NCBI GenBank assembly: GCA_944327225.1
Contig: CALVGZ010000014.1
Location: 1-54,497, forward strand
DNA length: 54,497 nt
Direction: 5' to 3'
DNA from: Candidatus Gastranaerophilales bacterium
GTDB lineage: Bacteria; Cyanobacteriota; Vampirovibrionia; Gastranaerophilales; Gastranaerophilaceae
Both the position numbers and the translations under genes were made by a program. Under the pieces are notes generated by a model. It saw only the letters and a list, made by a program, of their open reading frames with translations, had not been told where the DNA came from and did not search any database. Within the stretch, counting starts at the first letter, position 1; every line of letters starts with the position of its first letter. Shown piece after piece: positions 1 through 8,891 of this stretch.

Positions 1-173
<173 letters not shown>

Positions 174-245
174 TTACTCCTTAGTATGAATAATCTAAAT
201 TTTAGCTCAAAAAACTTTCAAAATAAACTTAATATTAAAAAATAT

Positions 246-273
246 TTGCCTTTAACAATAAAACCTATATAAT
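246..273 (+). promoter_or_regulatory. Promoter of the NuoL/M/N-like cluster
   Basis: TTGCCT (246-251) and TATAAT (268-273) are separated by 16 bases. The -10 box ends only 9 bases before the ATG at 283 and there is no Shine-Dalgarno, so the transcript probably starts at or next to the start codon (leaderless). Confidence 0.6.
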
Positions 274-282
274 AAAGATAGT

Positions 283-1701
283 ATGGATACAGGAATTTTT
301 ATCAGTTTAGTTGCTATTTTTGCTCCGCTTATTTTTGCAATTTATCTTTTTATTTCAAGAGTAAAGCTGTCTTTTGTAAATAAAAAAATCTTAAATTATG
401 GTTTAATAGCAATAAATTTTATTAGCTTAACTTGTTTTACCGTACAAAAAGCTCTTTTCTTAAACGATTATTTACCAATAAATTTAAATTTCACATTTTT
501 TTCATACAACAAAATCAATATTGATTATGGAATCACAATAAACCCTGATAATATCATATTTCTTTTATTTGCTTGCTTTACATTTACAATTCTAAGTATT
601 TATTCAAAATTCTACTTTGACAAAAAAAAGCAATTCTTATTCACCAAACAAAGATTTTATATATACCTTTCCGCATTAATATTTAACACCTATATGTTTT
701 TTGTTTCTTCAAATTTATTCCAAGCATATATTTTCTTTGTGTTAGAAGGCATTTTTATTTTTATTTTTTCATATTTTGATATTTTTAAAAACTCAACAAA
801 CTACAACATTACAAGATTTCAAAGAATTAGTATAGTGGGAGATTTTTCACTTTTGTTGGGTATTTTAATTCTTTTTAGATATGCAATATTATCTGAAGGC
901 TACATAAACTCCACAACCTTAAATTTTAATGAGCTGAATATTTTAATCAGTTATACATACGGTATTAGCAGCTCTATCGAATTTAAATTAATAGCTCTAT
1001 GCTTTTGCATTGCCTTTGCCAGCCGATTATTTTTATTTCCGCTAAATTGTTATTGCAGCTTTCTTACAAATTCATCAAATATTTTTTATTTAACAACAAC
1101 AATTGCTACAAACACGCTTCTTGGACTCTTTATATTCTTAAAAAGCCTGTCTTTTGTTTATCTTTTAAATAACGCTAAAGAATATATTATAATTTTCTGT
1201 ATTTTTTCGGCTATTATATCGGCAATTCTAATCTTATTTGAAAAAAACCTCAAAATCATTTCCGGACACATAATTTCAATAATAAATTCAACTTTTATAG
1301 TTTTATTTTTGATATTTGAGCAACAAAAAATTATCTATGTTTATTTTGCTGTCAATTTTATAATTTTATTTATTACAATGTTTTTATTTATGAAAGATAA
1401 AACAAGCTTAAACTCAGCATTAATACCAAAAAACAAAGGGTTTATTTTAGAAAAATGTCATATAGCTTTTTTTGAAACAATACCAAATAAAATTTCCGAA
1501 TTAACAAACTTTATAGATGAACAAATAATGCAGAATATTATTTCAGTACCAATAAAACTGTTTGATAATACACTCAGTATTTTTGTCATAAAAACAAAAC
1601 AAAAAAATATAAAAAAATACATAAGAAATATTCTTGTAATATTTGCATTATTTGTAATTCTGGCTATATTTACGGCTTTATTCGGGAGATATAAATGTTA
1701 A
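283..1701 (+). CDS. Divergent NuoL-like (proton-translocating antiporter family) membrane protein
   Basis: This 472-residue protein is almost wholly hydrophobic, with about 12-14 membrane segments. Weak signs of the NuoL/MrpA antiporter fold are visible: a FVLEG motif where NuoL has WE..G, a RISIVGDFSLLLG stretch where NuoL has RIGD...G, and FASRLFLFPLNCYCSF where NuoL has the K/R-A-PLH-WL loop. The usual lysine there is arginine and most consensus positions have drifted. It is first of three similar genes (overlapping the next by 7 bases) in the order nuoL-nuoM-nuoN. Being a membrane-arm-like ion-translocating subunit is inference from fold-level resemblance; no peripheral complex I genes are nearby. 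Alternatively it is an Mrp-like antiporter subunit. Confidence 0.5.
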   Translation: MDTGIFISLVAIFAPLIFAIYLFISRVKLSFVNKKILNYGLIAINFISLTCFTVQKALFLNDYLPINLNFTFFSYNKINIDYGITINPDNIIFLLFACFTFTILSIYSKFYFDKKKQFLFTKQRFYIYLSALIFNTYMFFVSSNLFQAYIFFVLEGIFIFIFSYFDIFKNSTNYNITRFQRISIVGDFSLLLGILILFRYAILSEGYINSTTLNFNELNILISYTYGISSSIEFKLIALCFCIAFASRLFLFPLNCYCSFLTNSSNIFYLTTTIATNTLLGLFIFLKSLSFVYLLNNAKEYIIIFCIFSAIISAILILFEKNLKIISGHIISIINSTFIVLFLIFEQQKIIYVYFAVNFIILFITMFLFMKDKTSLNSALIPKNKGFILEKCHIAFFETIPNKISELTNFIDEQIMQNIISVPIKLFDNTLSIFVIKTKQKNIKKYIRNILVIFALFVILAIFTALFGRYKC

Positions 1702-3113
1702 ACAGTCACAATAACATTCTTATCAATACATATATATTTATTCCTTTCATTTTTGCATTCCTGTTAGGTATATTTTCATTTATCAAAAATCCAATTTATA
1801 TAAGAAGAATAACAAAGATTATTTTTTCAATTATATTTATTTTTGCATTTATAGTTCATACAAGTATAGAAGATTCAAGCTTTTCAATTCTAACAATAAA
1901 TTTTATTATAGATGATTTTTCATCAATTATCTTATTTATTAACGCATTTATATTTTTAATTTTCTCAATTATTTCAAAAACTTTTATTCAAAAATCCCAA
2001 AAATTATACAGCTTATCAAACCTTTTAATATTCGGTTTAATAAATATAGTAATACTTTGCGACAATGTAAACATAACCTTAGGCAGTATTTTTTGGTTTT
2101 TTCTTATTAGTTTTCTTCTCAATACAAATTTTGATCCAAAAAATAAAAACAATCTTAACCGTAAACTAAACATTAATATCTTAATTCTTGCAATTTGCTC
2201 TATATTAATATTTTATGATTTTGCAAGACTTTTTATCTTAAACGAAATTCCCTTCAACTTTTCAAATATCAACGAAAACCTTTATCATATAAACAATTCA
2301 TCTATATTTGCAGCTTTTATCGGTTTAATTATGCTTATTTCAAAACTATTTAATTTTATACCCTTTAATAAAAATGAAGCTCAACGCAACCCTCTAATTG
2401 CTGCATCAAATACGCTAACAAATTTTATTTTAGGAAATATAATTCTATACAAAACCTTTCTTGTTTTTGACTACTTATTTTACAGCTTTGAACAATATTT
2501 AACTATATACTTGATTATAAATTTTGCATGGTTTACAACACTATCCTTTAATCAAAAAAATCTAATACAAATAACAAATTCTACCTTGCCAATTTTTCTT
2601 ATAATAAATATATTTACCTTATTTTCTTTTGAAGAAAAAGGTATATTAACTTACACATATTCAACTATATCAACATTAATATCATATTTATTATTATTTA
2701 TAGTATTTGCAATACTTACAAATAAATCTAAAAGCAGTGATTTAGAAAATTTATATAAAATTTCACCTAAGAATCGAATTTTAAAATTTTTCTTAATAAT
2801 AGCTATACTAAATTTAATAAAAACTCCGCCACTTGCACTTTTTACGTCTTGTTTAATAAATCTTGTTATGATATTTTCAATAGATTATGACGAAATATTG
2901 ACAGAAATAACTCCCTATATCTTAACAATAGGCTCATTTTTAATTTCAATTTGTGCCTTAAATATATTTTATAAAATGCTTATTGAACCCCAAAATACAC
3001 CAAAAAACGAAATGAAACTCGCAAATCATCAAATAATAACTCTTTCATTAATAATAACAGCAATAATAATTATAGGAATATATCCGCAATATTTTTTTAA
3101 CGGGAGCTTTTAA
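1695..3113 (+). CDS. Divergent NuoM-like membrane protein
   Basis: This 472-residue polytopic membrane protein is the middle gene of the trio. The stretch IGLIMLISKLFNFIPFNKNEAQRNPL followed by ASNTLTNFILGNIILYKTF sits where NuoL/M proteins carry the conserved lysine, PLH and loop helix. The lysine (ISK) is retained but the PLH-WLP signature is not. It overlaps the upstream gene by 7 bases and precedes the third by 3 bases, so the three are surely co-transcribed. Assignment rests on gene order, size and weak motif similarity. Confidence 0.45.
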   Translation: MLNSHNNILINTYIFIPFIFAFLLGIFSFIKNPIYIRRITKIIFSIIFIFAFIVHTSIEDSSFSILTINFIIDDFSSIILFINAFIFLIFSIISKTFIQKSQKLYSLSNLLIFGLINIVILCDNVNITLGSIFWFFLISFLLNTNFDPKNKNNLNRKLNINILILAICSILIFYDFARLFILNEIPFNFSNINENLYHINNSSIFAAFIGLIMLISKLFNFIPFNKNEAQRNPLIAASNTLTNFILGNIILYKTFLVFDYLFYSFEQYLTIYLIINFAWFTTLSFNQKNLIQITNSTLPIFLIINIFTLFSFEEKGILTYTYSTISTLISYLLLFIVFAILTNKSKSSDLENLYKISPKNRILKFFLIIAILNLIKTPPLALFTSCLINLVMIFSIDYDEILTEITPYILTIGSFLISICALNIFYKMLIEPQNTPKNEMKLANHQIITLSLIITAIIIIGIYPQYFFNGSF

Positions 3114-3116
3114 AAT

Positions 3117-4523
3117 ATGGAAAGTATATTAACCACCTTAAATATAGATCCAGAAACATTTGAAGCAATTTCATATTTTTCAAGTGAACTTTTCTTAATT
3201 TTTGGAATTGTACTAAATTTAATTTTCTTTTTATTTTTTAAAAGAAAACTTAATATAAAAAGAATTTCAGATTTTATCACAAGTTCAATATTCATATTAA
3301 ACTCTTTAATAATATCTGCGATATTAATTAAAAGCCTCTTTTTTGTAAGCGAGATTAATTATTCGACCTTAAACAATTTAATCATAATAAGCAAAAACGA
3401 ACTCACTATAAAGCTACTAATAAATATATTTATGTTCGGATTTATAATTTCAACATACAAACTAACAAGAAAGGCACGTTTTAAAACCCCTTTAATAAAC
3501 TCCCTTTTACTATTAATTGCACTTAGCAGCTATCTTTTAATACAAAGCCAAAATTTTATATTAATTTATATTTTATTAGATTTATCAACGATTTTAATTT
3601 ATAAATATGCCTCAAATATTAGAATAAGAAAAAATAATTATTTCTCAATTGATTTTGTTGCAATAAGCACTTGTGCAAGCATCTTATTTTTTTCATTTTA
3701 TATTTTAACTTTTTTCATAAAAGACAGTATTCAACTAAATATAATACATGTTTGTATAGCACTTTCAATATTTTTAAAGATTGGCATATTTCCATTTACA
3801 AACTATCTTGTTAACAAGAATTACAAAGACAATATACCGTATTCAATACTTCTGTTTTGTTTCCTACCTTGGATTGGAATATTGTCATTTAACAAAATAA
3901 CTAATTTTATAAATTATACCGACGAAATATGCCAAATAACATTAATTGCCTTTTTAACAATTTCAATTGCGTATTTTGGGATTTTAACTCTAAAACAAAA
4001 AAATATTATAAAATTTCTTGCAAACTCAAATTATTATTTTTGCTGCTTCTGTCTTTTAAATATTGTCTTTTTATCCTCAAATGAATTAAGCACAAAATAC
4101 TCAACTCTTATTGCATTTTGCTTTTTAGCTTTATATTCAATTCTAAGTATTATAAAAATAAATTTAAAAACAGAAAAAATAAATATAACAACTATAAAAG
4201 GGGTATTTTTTAACAACAGAATATTTGCCGCATTATTATCTTTATTACTACTAATACTAACAGGAATAGTTCCAAGCGGTATTTTAAAATACAATATTCA
4301 AATATTGCACAACATTTACATATATGACAAATTATCTTTCCTGACAATCATAATAGCAAGCATTGCATATACTTTTATATTATTCAATGCAATAAAAATA
4401 ATACAAAATTTATACAGCTTTAATTTTAAAAATATTAAAGAAAAATTTATAAAAAGAACAACGCCAAATTACGTTGTTCCGTTTATAATCATGATTCTTT
4501 TAATAATAGGATTTGTCTTATAA
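3117..4523 (+). CDS. Divergent NuoN-like membrane protein
   Basis: This 468-residue protein has about 13-14 membrane segments. The clearest family trace is LSIFLKIGIFPFTNYLVNK, which lines up with the NuoN motif around the channel lysine (FK...PFH.W..D), with the lysine and PF kept and the histidine and aspartate lost. It follows the NuoM-like gene by 3 bases and ends by overlapping, tail to tail, a small secreted-protein gene by 6 bases. The L-M-N order supports a complex I membrane-arm origin; present function is unknown. Confidence 0.5.
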   Translation: MESILTTLNIDPETFEAISYFSSELFLIFGIVLNLIFFLFFKRKLNIKRISDFITSSIFILNSLIISAILIKSLFFVSEINYSTLNNLIIISKNELTIKLLINIFMFGFIISTYKLTRKARFKTPLINSLLLLIALSSYLLIQSQNFILIYILLDLSTILIYKYASNIRIRKNNYFSIDFVAISTCASILFFSFYILTFFIKDSIQLNIIHVCIALSIFLKIGIFPFTNYLVNKNYKDNIPYSILLFCFLPWIGILSFNKITNFINYTDEICQITLIAFLTISIAYFGILTLKQKNIIKFLANSNYYFCCFCLLNIVFLSSNELSTKYSTLIAFCFLALYSILSIIKINLKTEKINITTIKGVFFNNRIFAALLSLLLLILTGIVPSGILKYNIQILHNIYIYDKLSFLTIIIASIAYTFILFNAIKIIQNLYSFNFKNIKEKFIKRTTPNYVVPFIIMILLIIGFVL

Positions 4524-4889
4524 ATTTTCCACAACTTCATGTTCTTTTAACTGTGATGAATACCAGTTAGGTTCTCCCATCCAAGTATTTGTAAAATTAA
4601 TCTGATGCTCTCCAAACTTTCCATCATCCTGTGTCGGATCAAAATATATTTTCATCTTAGAATACGCACCCATTTTTCCTGAATATCTGACAGGTTTAAA
4701 ACGACGTTCATAATTACCATTTATACCTTTATTTTTTTCATTCACAAAATCGGCAATTTGCAACATACTCTCACTATAGCCCTGAGCCCTCAAAGTGTCA
4801 ATCTCACTTGTCGTACTCTCATCTAAATATGCAAAGCAAGAAAGCGAACTTATAAACAAAACTCCAAATAAAATCGATATCTTCTTCAT
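4518..4889 (-). CDS. Small secreted protein, unknown function
   Basis: The 123-residue product starts with a clear signal peptide (MKKISILFGVLFISSLSCFA) with likely cleavage after CFA; the cysteine is not in a good lipobox. The mature part (about 100 residues) is polar and rich in aromatic residues (NYERRF, WMGEPNWYSSQ). No family recognised. Its 3' end overlaps the convergent NuoN-like gene by 6 bases. The upstream TATATAATAAA-like stretch on the minus strand may be its promoter. Confidence 0.65.
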   Translation of the reverse strand: MKKISILFGVLFISSLSCFAYLDESTTSEIDTLRAQGYSESMLQIADFVNEKNKGINGNYERRFKPVRYSGKMGAYSKMKIYFDPTQDDGKFGEHQINFTNTWMGEPNWYSSQLKEHEVVENL

Positions 4890-4963
4890 TAAAAATCCCC
4901 TATATAATAAAAATTATCCATTTTAGTTATATTATATACCATGTTATTTTTTTTACAAAATTT

Positions 4964-6037
4964 TTAATAAATATTTAAATCAGATTTAATAATTTTTTCC
5001 AATTCACCCAACAACAGTTCCTGAGGAACTTTTTTTATCATCTGACCTTTTTTAAAAATATATCCCTCACCAATTGCACCTGCTATTCCATAATCTGCAC
5101 CAGCCGCTTCTTTGGGTCCGTTAACAGGACATCCCATGGTTGCTATTGTAATATCGGCTTCCAAATTTTCAAATTTTTCTTCAACTTTTTTAGCTAACCC
5201 GATTAAATCTATCTGTGTTCTGCCACAAGTAGGACAAGAAACAAAATTAACTCCGCCTTTTTTTAAACCCAAGGTTTTCAATATTTGTTTAGCCAGTTTA
5301 ACTTCTTCAACGGGATTTTCAGTCAAAGAAACTCTTATAGTGTCTCCTATGCCTTCTGCCAAAAGCGTACCTATACCTACTGAAGACTTAACAATTCCAC
5401 CTCTTAAAGTACCAGCTTCTGTTAAACCCACATGCAAAGGGTACGGCGAGATTTCAAACATCTTTCTATATGCTTTAATTGTTGTCATAACATCAGAAGA
5501 TTTTAAAGATACTTTTATTAAGTGAAAATCCAAATCCTCTAAAATTTTAATATGCCTTTGGGCAGAAATTACCATTTTTTCTTCCAAGGGCAAACTTTTA
5601 TTTTCATACAAATCTTTCTCCAAAGATCCTGCATTAACACCAATTCTTATAGGGGTTTTTGTATTTTTAGCCATTTCAACAACTTTTATAGTGTGTTCAA
5701 CAGAACCAATATTACCAGGGTTGAGTCTTAAAGCATTAATCCCTTTTTCCATCGCAATCAATGCTAATCTATAATCAAAATGAATATCTGCCACAACAGG
5801 AATAGGTGAATGCTTAACAATCTCACCCAAAGCATTTGCACAGTTTTTATTTAAAACAGCAACCCTAATTATCTCGCAGCCTTCATTTGCCAATTCTTCT
5901 ATTTGATTTAAAGTTGCTTTTGTATCATCAGTTTTTGTATTTGTCATAGATTGTATAGAAATGGGACTTCCCGCACCTATTTCAACATTTCCGATTTTAA
6001 TTTTAATCTTTTCCATAAATTTACAAAAAACCCTCAT
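4964..6037 (-). CDS. ispG: 4-hydroxy-3-methylbut-2-enyl diphosphate synthase (flavodoxin/ferredoxin)
   Basis: IspG (GcpE) converts MEcPP to HMBPP in the MEP isoprenoid pathway using a [4Fe-4S] cluster. The 357-residue sequence has the typical N-terminal barrel (IGAGSPISIQSMTNT; VVADIHFDYRLA; ALRLNPGNIG) and the C-terminal cluster domain with SCPTCGRT and MGCPVNGPKEA supplying the cysteine ligands. Length matches the short bacterial form. The first ATG at 6037 has no Shine-Dalgarno but a CATAAT box ends 6 bases before it, as for other apparently leaderless genes here. An internal ATG at 6016 (MEKIKIKIG) is the alternative and is closer to the usual family start. Confidence 0.95.
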   Translation of the reverse strand: MRVFCKFMEKIKIKIGNVEIGAGSPISIQSMTNTKTDDTKATLNQIEELANEGCEIIRVAVLNKNCANALGEIVKHSPIPVVADIHFDYRLALIAMEKGINALRLNPGNIGSVEHTIKVVEMAKNTKTPIRIGVNAGSLEKDLYENKSLPLEEKMVISAQRHIKILEDLDFHLIKVSLKSSDVMTTIKAYRKMFEISPYPLHVGLTEAGTLRGGIVKSSVGIGTLLAEGIGDTIRVSLTENPVEEVKLAKQILKTLGLKKGGVNFVSCPTCGRTQIDLIGLAKKVEEKFENLEADITIATMGCPVNGPKEAAGADYGIAGAIGEGYIFKKGQMIKKVPQELLLGELEKIIKSDLNIY

Positions 6038-6043
6038 TTGATA

Positions 6044-6049
6044 ATTATG
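6044..6049 (-). promoter_or_regulatory. -10 box for ispG (leaderless-type)
   Basis: CATAAT on the minus strand, 6 bases before the ATG at 6037, with no ribosome-binding site between. Confidence 0.4.
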
Positions 6050-6090
6050 CTAAAATCATACCATAAAATTTGATTTAAAAAGGATAAAAA

Positions 6091-8142
6091 ATGGACAATA
6101 AAACAAAATTACCAATTATTAAAATAGCATTTTTCACTTTAATATTTTTTTCCATTTTTTCAATTTTTAATATTTTTAAAAATTACCCTTACCACTTTAA
6201 AATAAATGGTTTTAATTATCCTGTAGATAACATAACAATAAATATAGAGTTTAAACAAAGAAAAAATTTAAATCCGCTTATTTGTTTCAATGATTTTTGT
6301 TCAACCTTCGAAAAAGACGATTTTTTAAATGTTTATACAATAAAATTTGATGAAAACACACCTGATTTTTTTAACTCAAAAGTTAAAAATATTTTTCTTG
6401 CATATCCAAAAAACACAAATCTGATAAATAATTTAAAAATGATTGATATGCACAACGGCACCAAAAACGACTATTTTACAAGCAATGAAATATTAAAATT
6501 TGAAAAAACAACACTTAAAATTAATATAAATGACAAATTAAAGGAATATGACGCCATTAAAATACCTTTTAAAACAAATTATAAAGGTATATTAAACCAT
6601 TTTTGTATTTTATTCTTATCTCTTTTTTATAATTTCAAGATATTTATAATTCCTTATTTTTGGCTTTTTGTAGCATTTTTACTATATTATCTTAATAAAG
6701 ACAAATTTGAATTTTCATTTAACAATAAAACACTTAACACAATGTTTTTCGCAATTTTGACACTTGGAATAATTCTAAGAATAAATGAAATCAACTATTT
6801 TCCGCTTTGGTTAGATGAAATATATACAAAAACTTCAGCAATAACATCCTTCAAGTCATGCTTTAGTGACCCCGGAAACCCGCCAATGTTTTACATTCTG
6901 GAACTTCTTATAACTAAAATTATAAATAACGGCAATCTTTCACTAAGACTTATCCCATTAATATCAGGAATTATCTTCCCCTATGCAGTATATTTAATTT
7001 TTAAAAATATTGATAAAAAATTTGCCTTATTTACAATGTTTTTTGCTTCTGTTAACCTTATAAATATTTACCACTCACAAGAAGCAAGGACATATTCATT
7101 ATGTATTACCCTGAGCATTTTTTGTATTTATTTTTTATTTCAATATTTAAAAAATCAAAACACAAAAAATCTTATAAAATACACAATCTTATCAATTATA
7201 ACAATAAACCTTCACTATTATATGGTGTTTTTTGGTTTGTTCAATAGCATTTGGGGACTTTTTAAATTAACTTTAAACAAAAATAAAAAAGAAATAATAA
7301 AATTTATATTATCAGCCACTGTTATCTTTATTTCCTTTTTACCGTATTTTATATACACTTTTAAAAGCTCTATTTCAACCACATTTAACAGTTGGATTGA
7401 TAAAATTTCACCAAACACATTTATATACATAATTAATGAATATTTTAGCAACAAATTTATTTTTGTTTTGATAGCTTTAATAACGACTGTTTACCTCATT
7501 TTAATATTATCCAATCAATTTTTAAAAAAACCCGAATTAAATAAAGATAAAAAAGAACTTTTTACATACCTTTTTTGTTCAATAATATTTATTTTAACTA
7601 TCACCTTCCTAATTTCAATTTGCATAAAACCCGTTTTACACAAAAGACTTCTATTATCCTGTTATGGACTATTATTCCTATTTGAAAATATTTTAATTTT
7701 AGGAATTTATGAAATCAAAAAATATCAAATATCAAAAATCATTTTACAAATTATTTTATTTTTTATATTCATTTCTATTACAAAACCAATGTGCCTCAGG
7801 GAAATATATGTCTTGGATGATTTTATGAATTTTATTAAAAATGATTCAATTCAATATGATGAAAATTATGAAATCCACTGCATTACAAATGATTCTGAAA
7901 AATATTTAGACAATTTCAATACTCTAAAACAAAATAAAAAAATTATCTGGCATTATGTAGACACAAATTCAATGCACTATATTAAAAAAATCTCGAAAAA
8001 TGACTATATAAAAGGCAATAAAGGAATAATTTATCTGCATGATATGTCTTCAGATATTAATAAAATCGGGTTTTTAAACCCAAATGCAAGAATTTATCAC
8101 ACAAATTCAATAAGAAATTTAAAGCTTATATATAACAAATAG
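6091..8142 (+). CDS. GT39/ArnT-like membrane glycosyltransferase, copy 1
   Basis: This 683-residue protein has an N-terminal anchor (about 10-30), a roughly 150-residue extracytoplasmic domain, then a polytopic core. The core carries PLWLDEIYT, DPGNPPMFY and HSQEARTYSL, motifs of the PMT/ArnT superfamily in which the Asp-Glu after the first core helix is the catalytic region. Such enzymes move sugars from polyprenyl-phosphate carriers to lipid, glycan or protein on the outer face of the membrane. Copy 2 (8884-10812) shares the layout and the PLW.DE.YT and DPGNPP.FY motifs. RBS AAAGGA precedes the ATG. Substrate unknown. Confidence 0.75.
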   Translation: MDNKTKLPIIKIAFFTLIFFSIFSIFNIFKNYPYHFKINGFNYPVDNITINIEFKQRKNLNPLICFNDFCSTFEKDDFLNVYTIKFDENTPDFFNSKVKNIFLAYPKNTNLINNLKMIDMHNGTKNDYFTSNEILKFEKTTLKININDKLKEYDAIKIPFKTNYKGILNHFCILFLSLFYNFKIFIIPYFWLFVAFLLYYLNKDKFEFSFNNKTLNTMFFAILTLGIILRINEINYFPLWLDEIYTKTSAITSFKSCFSDPGNPPMFYILELLITKIINNGNLSLRLIPLISGIIFPYAVYLIFKNIDKKFALFTMFFASVNLINIYHSQEARTYSLCITLSIFCIYFLFQYLKNQNTKNLIKYTILSIITINLHYYMVFFGLFNSIWGLFKLTLNKNKKEIIKFILSATVIFISFLPYFIYTFKSSISTTFNSWIDKISPNTFIYIINEYFSNKFIFVLIALITTVYLILILSNQFLKKPELNKDKKELFTYLFCSIIFILTITFLISICIKPVLHKRLLLSCYGLLFLFENILILGIYEIKKYQISKIILQIILFFIFISITKPMCLREIYVLDDFMNFIKNDSIQYDENYEIHCITNDSEKYLDNFNTLKQNKKIIWHYVDTNSMHYIKKISKNDYIKGNKGIIYLHDMSSDINKIGFLNPNARIYHTNSIRNLKLIYNK

Positions 8143-8153
8143 GAGATTAATTT

Positions 8154-8891
8154 ATGAAAATAGCAATTATTTCAGATATTCATGGCAATAAAGAAGCCTA
8201 CGACAAAGTTATAGAAAATATTAATCTGTTTAATCCCGATAAAATATTTTGCTTGGGAGATATAATACTTGCCGGTTACAATCCAAATTATATATGCGAA
8301 AAAATCATTAAATTAAAAGAAAAAATGAAAGATAACTTTCAAATCATTCAAGGCAACACCGACAAAATGATATCAAACTGCACAGATGAACTTATTAAAA
8401 AAACAAAAGAAGCATTTCCCTGTATGGGATACTCGCTTGAAGAAGACGTAAAAATAACAAAACAAGAATATATTAATTTTGTAAAAAAATTACCTGAAAA
8501 TAAATATGTAGAAATTAACGGACTTAAAATTCAACTCGTACATGGTTCACCAAGAAGTCAAAATGAAAATATATATCCCGAACTAACAAATAAAACCGTA
8601 TGTGAAATGACTAACAATTCAAATGCAGATTTAATCCTCTGCGGACATACACATATACCATGCGGATACAGCCTTTCAAACGGAAAAACAGTTGTAAACG
8701 TAGGTTCAATCGGTCGATCCATGACAAAAGATAAAATGCCCGTATATTTACAACTTACAATTGATAAAAACGGCAAATTTTTCATTGAACATAAAATTGT
8801 AGAATACGATAATATAAAGGTTTCAAAACACATTTTATCAAGGGGTTTTAAACATTGTGAAGATTTAGCCGGAATGTTTTTAAGTGAATAA
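8154..8891 (+). CDS. YfcE/MJ0936-type metallophosphoesterase
   Basis: A calcineurin-like phosphoesterase of 245 residues with every metal-site motif: ISDIHGN (DxH), CLGDI (GD), GNTD, VHGS and CGHTH, plus VVNVGSIGR near the end as in YfcE-type phosphodiesterases. It is soluble and cytoplasmic, with a strong AGGAG site before the ATG. It lies between two paralogous glycosyltransferases, 11 bases after the first and overlapping the GTG start of the second, so all three are one transcript. Family is sure; substrate is not. Confidence 0.88.
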   Translation: MKIAIISDIHGNKEAYDKVIENINLFNPDKIFCLGDIILAGYNPNYICEKIIKLKEKMKDNFQIIQGNTDKMISNCTDELIKKTKEAFPCMGYSLEEDVKITKQEYINFVKKLPENKYVEINGLKIQLVHGSPRSQNENIYPELTNKTVCEMTNNSNADLILCGHTHIPCGYSLSNGKTVVNVGSIGRSMTKDKMPVYLQLTIDKNGKFFIEHKIVEYDNIKVSKHILSRGFKHCEDLAGMFLSE

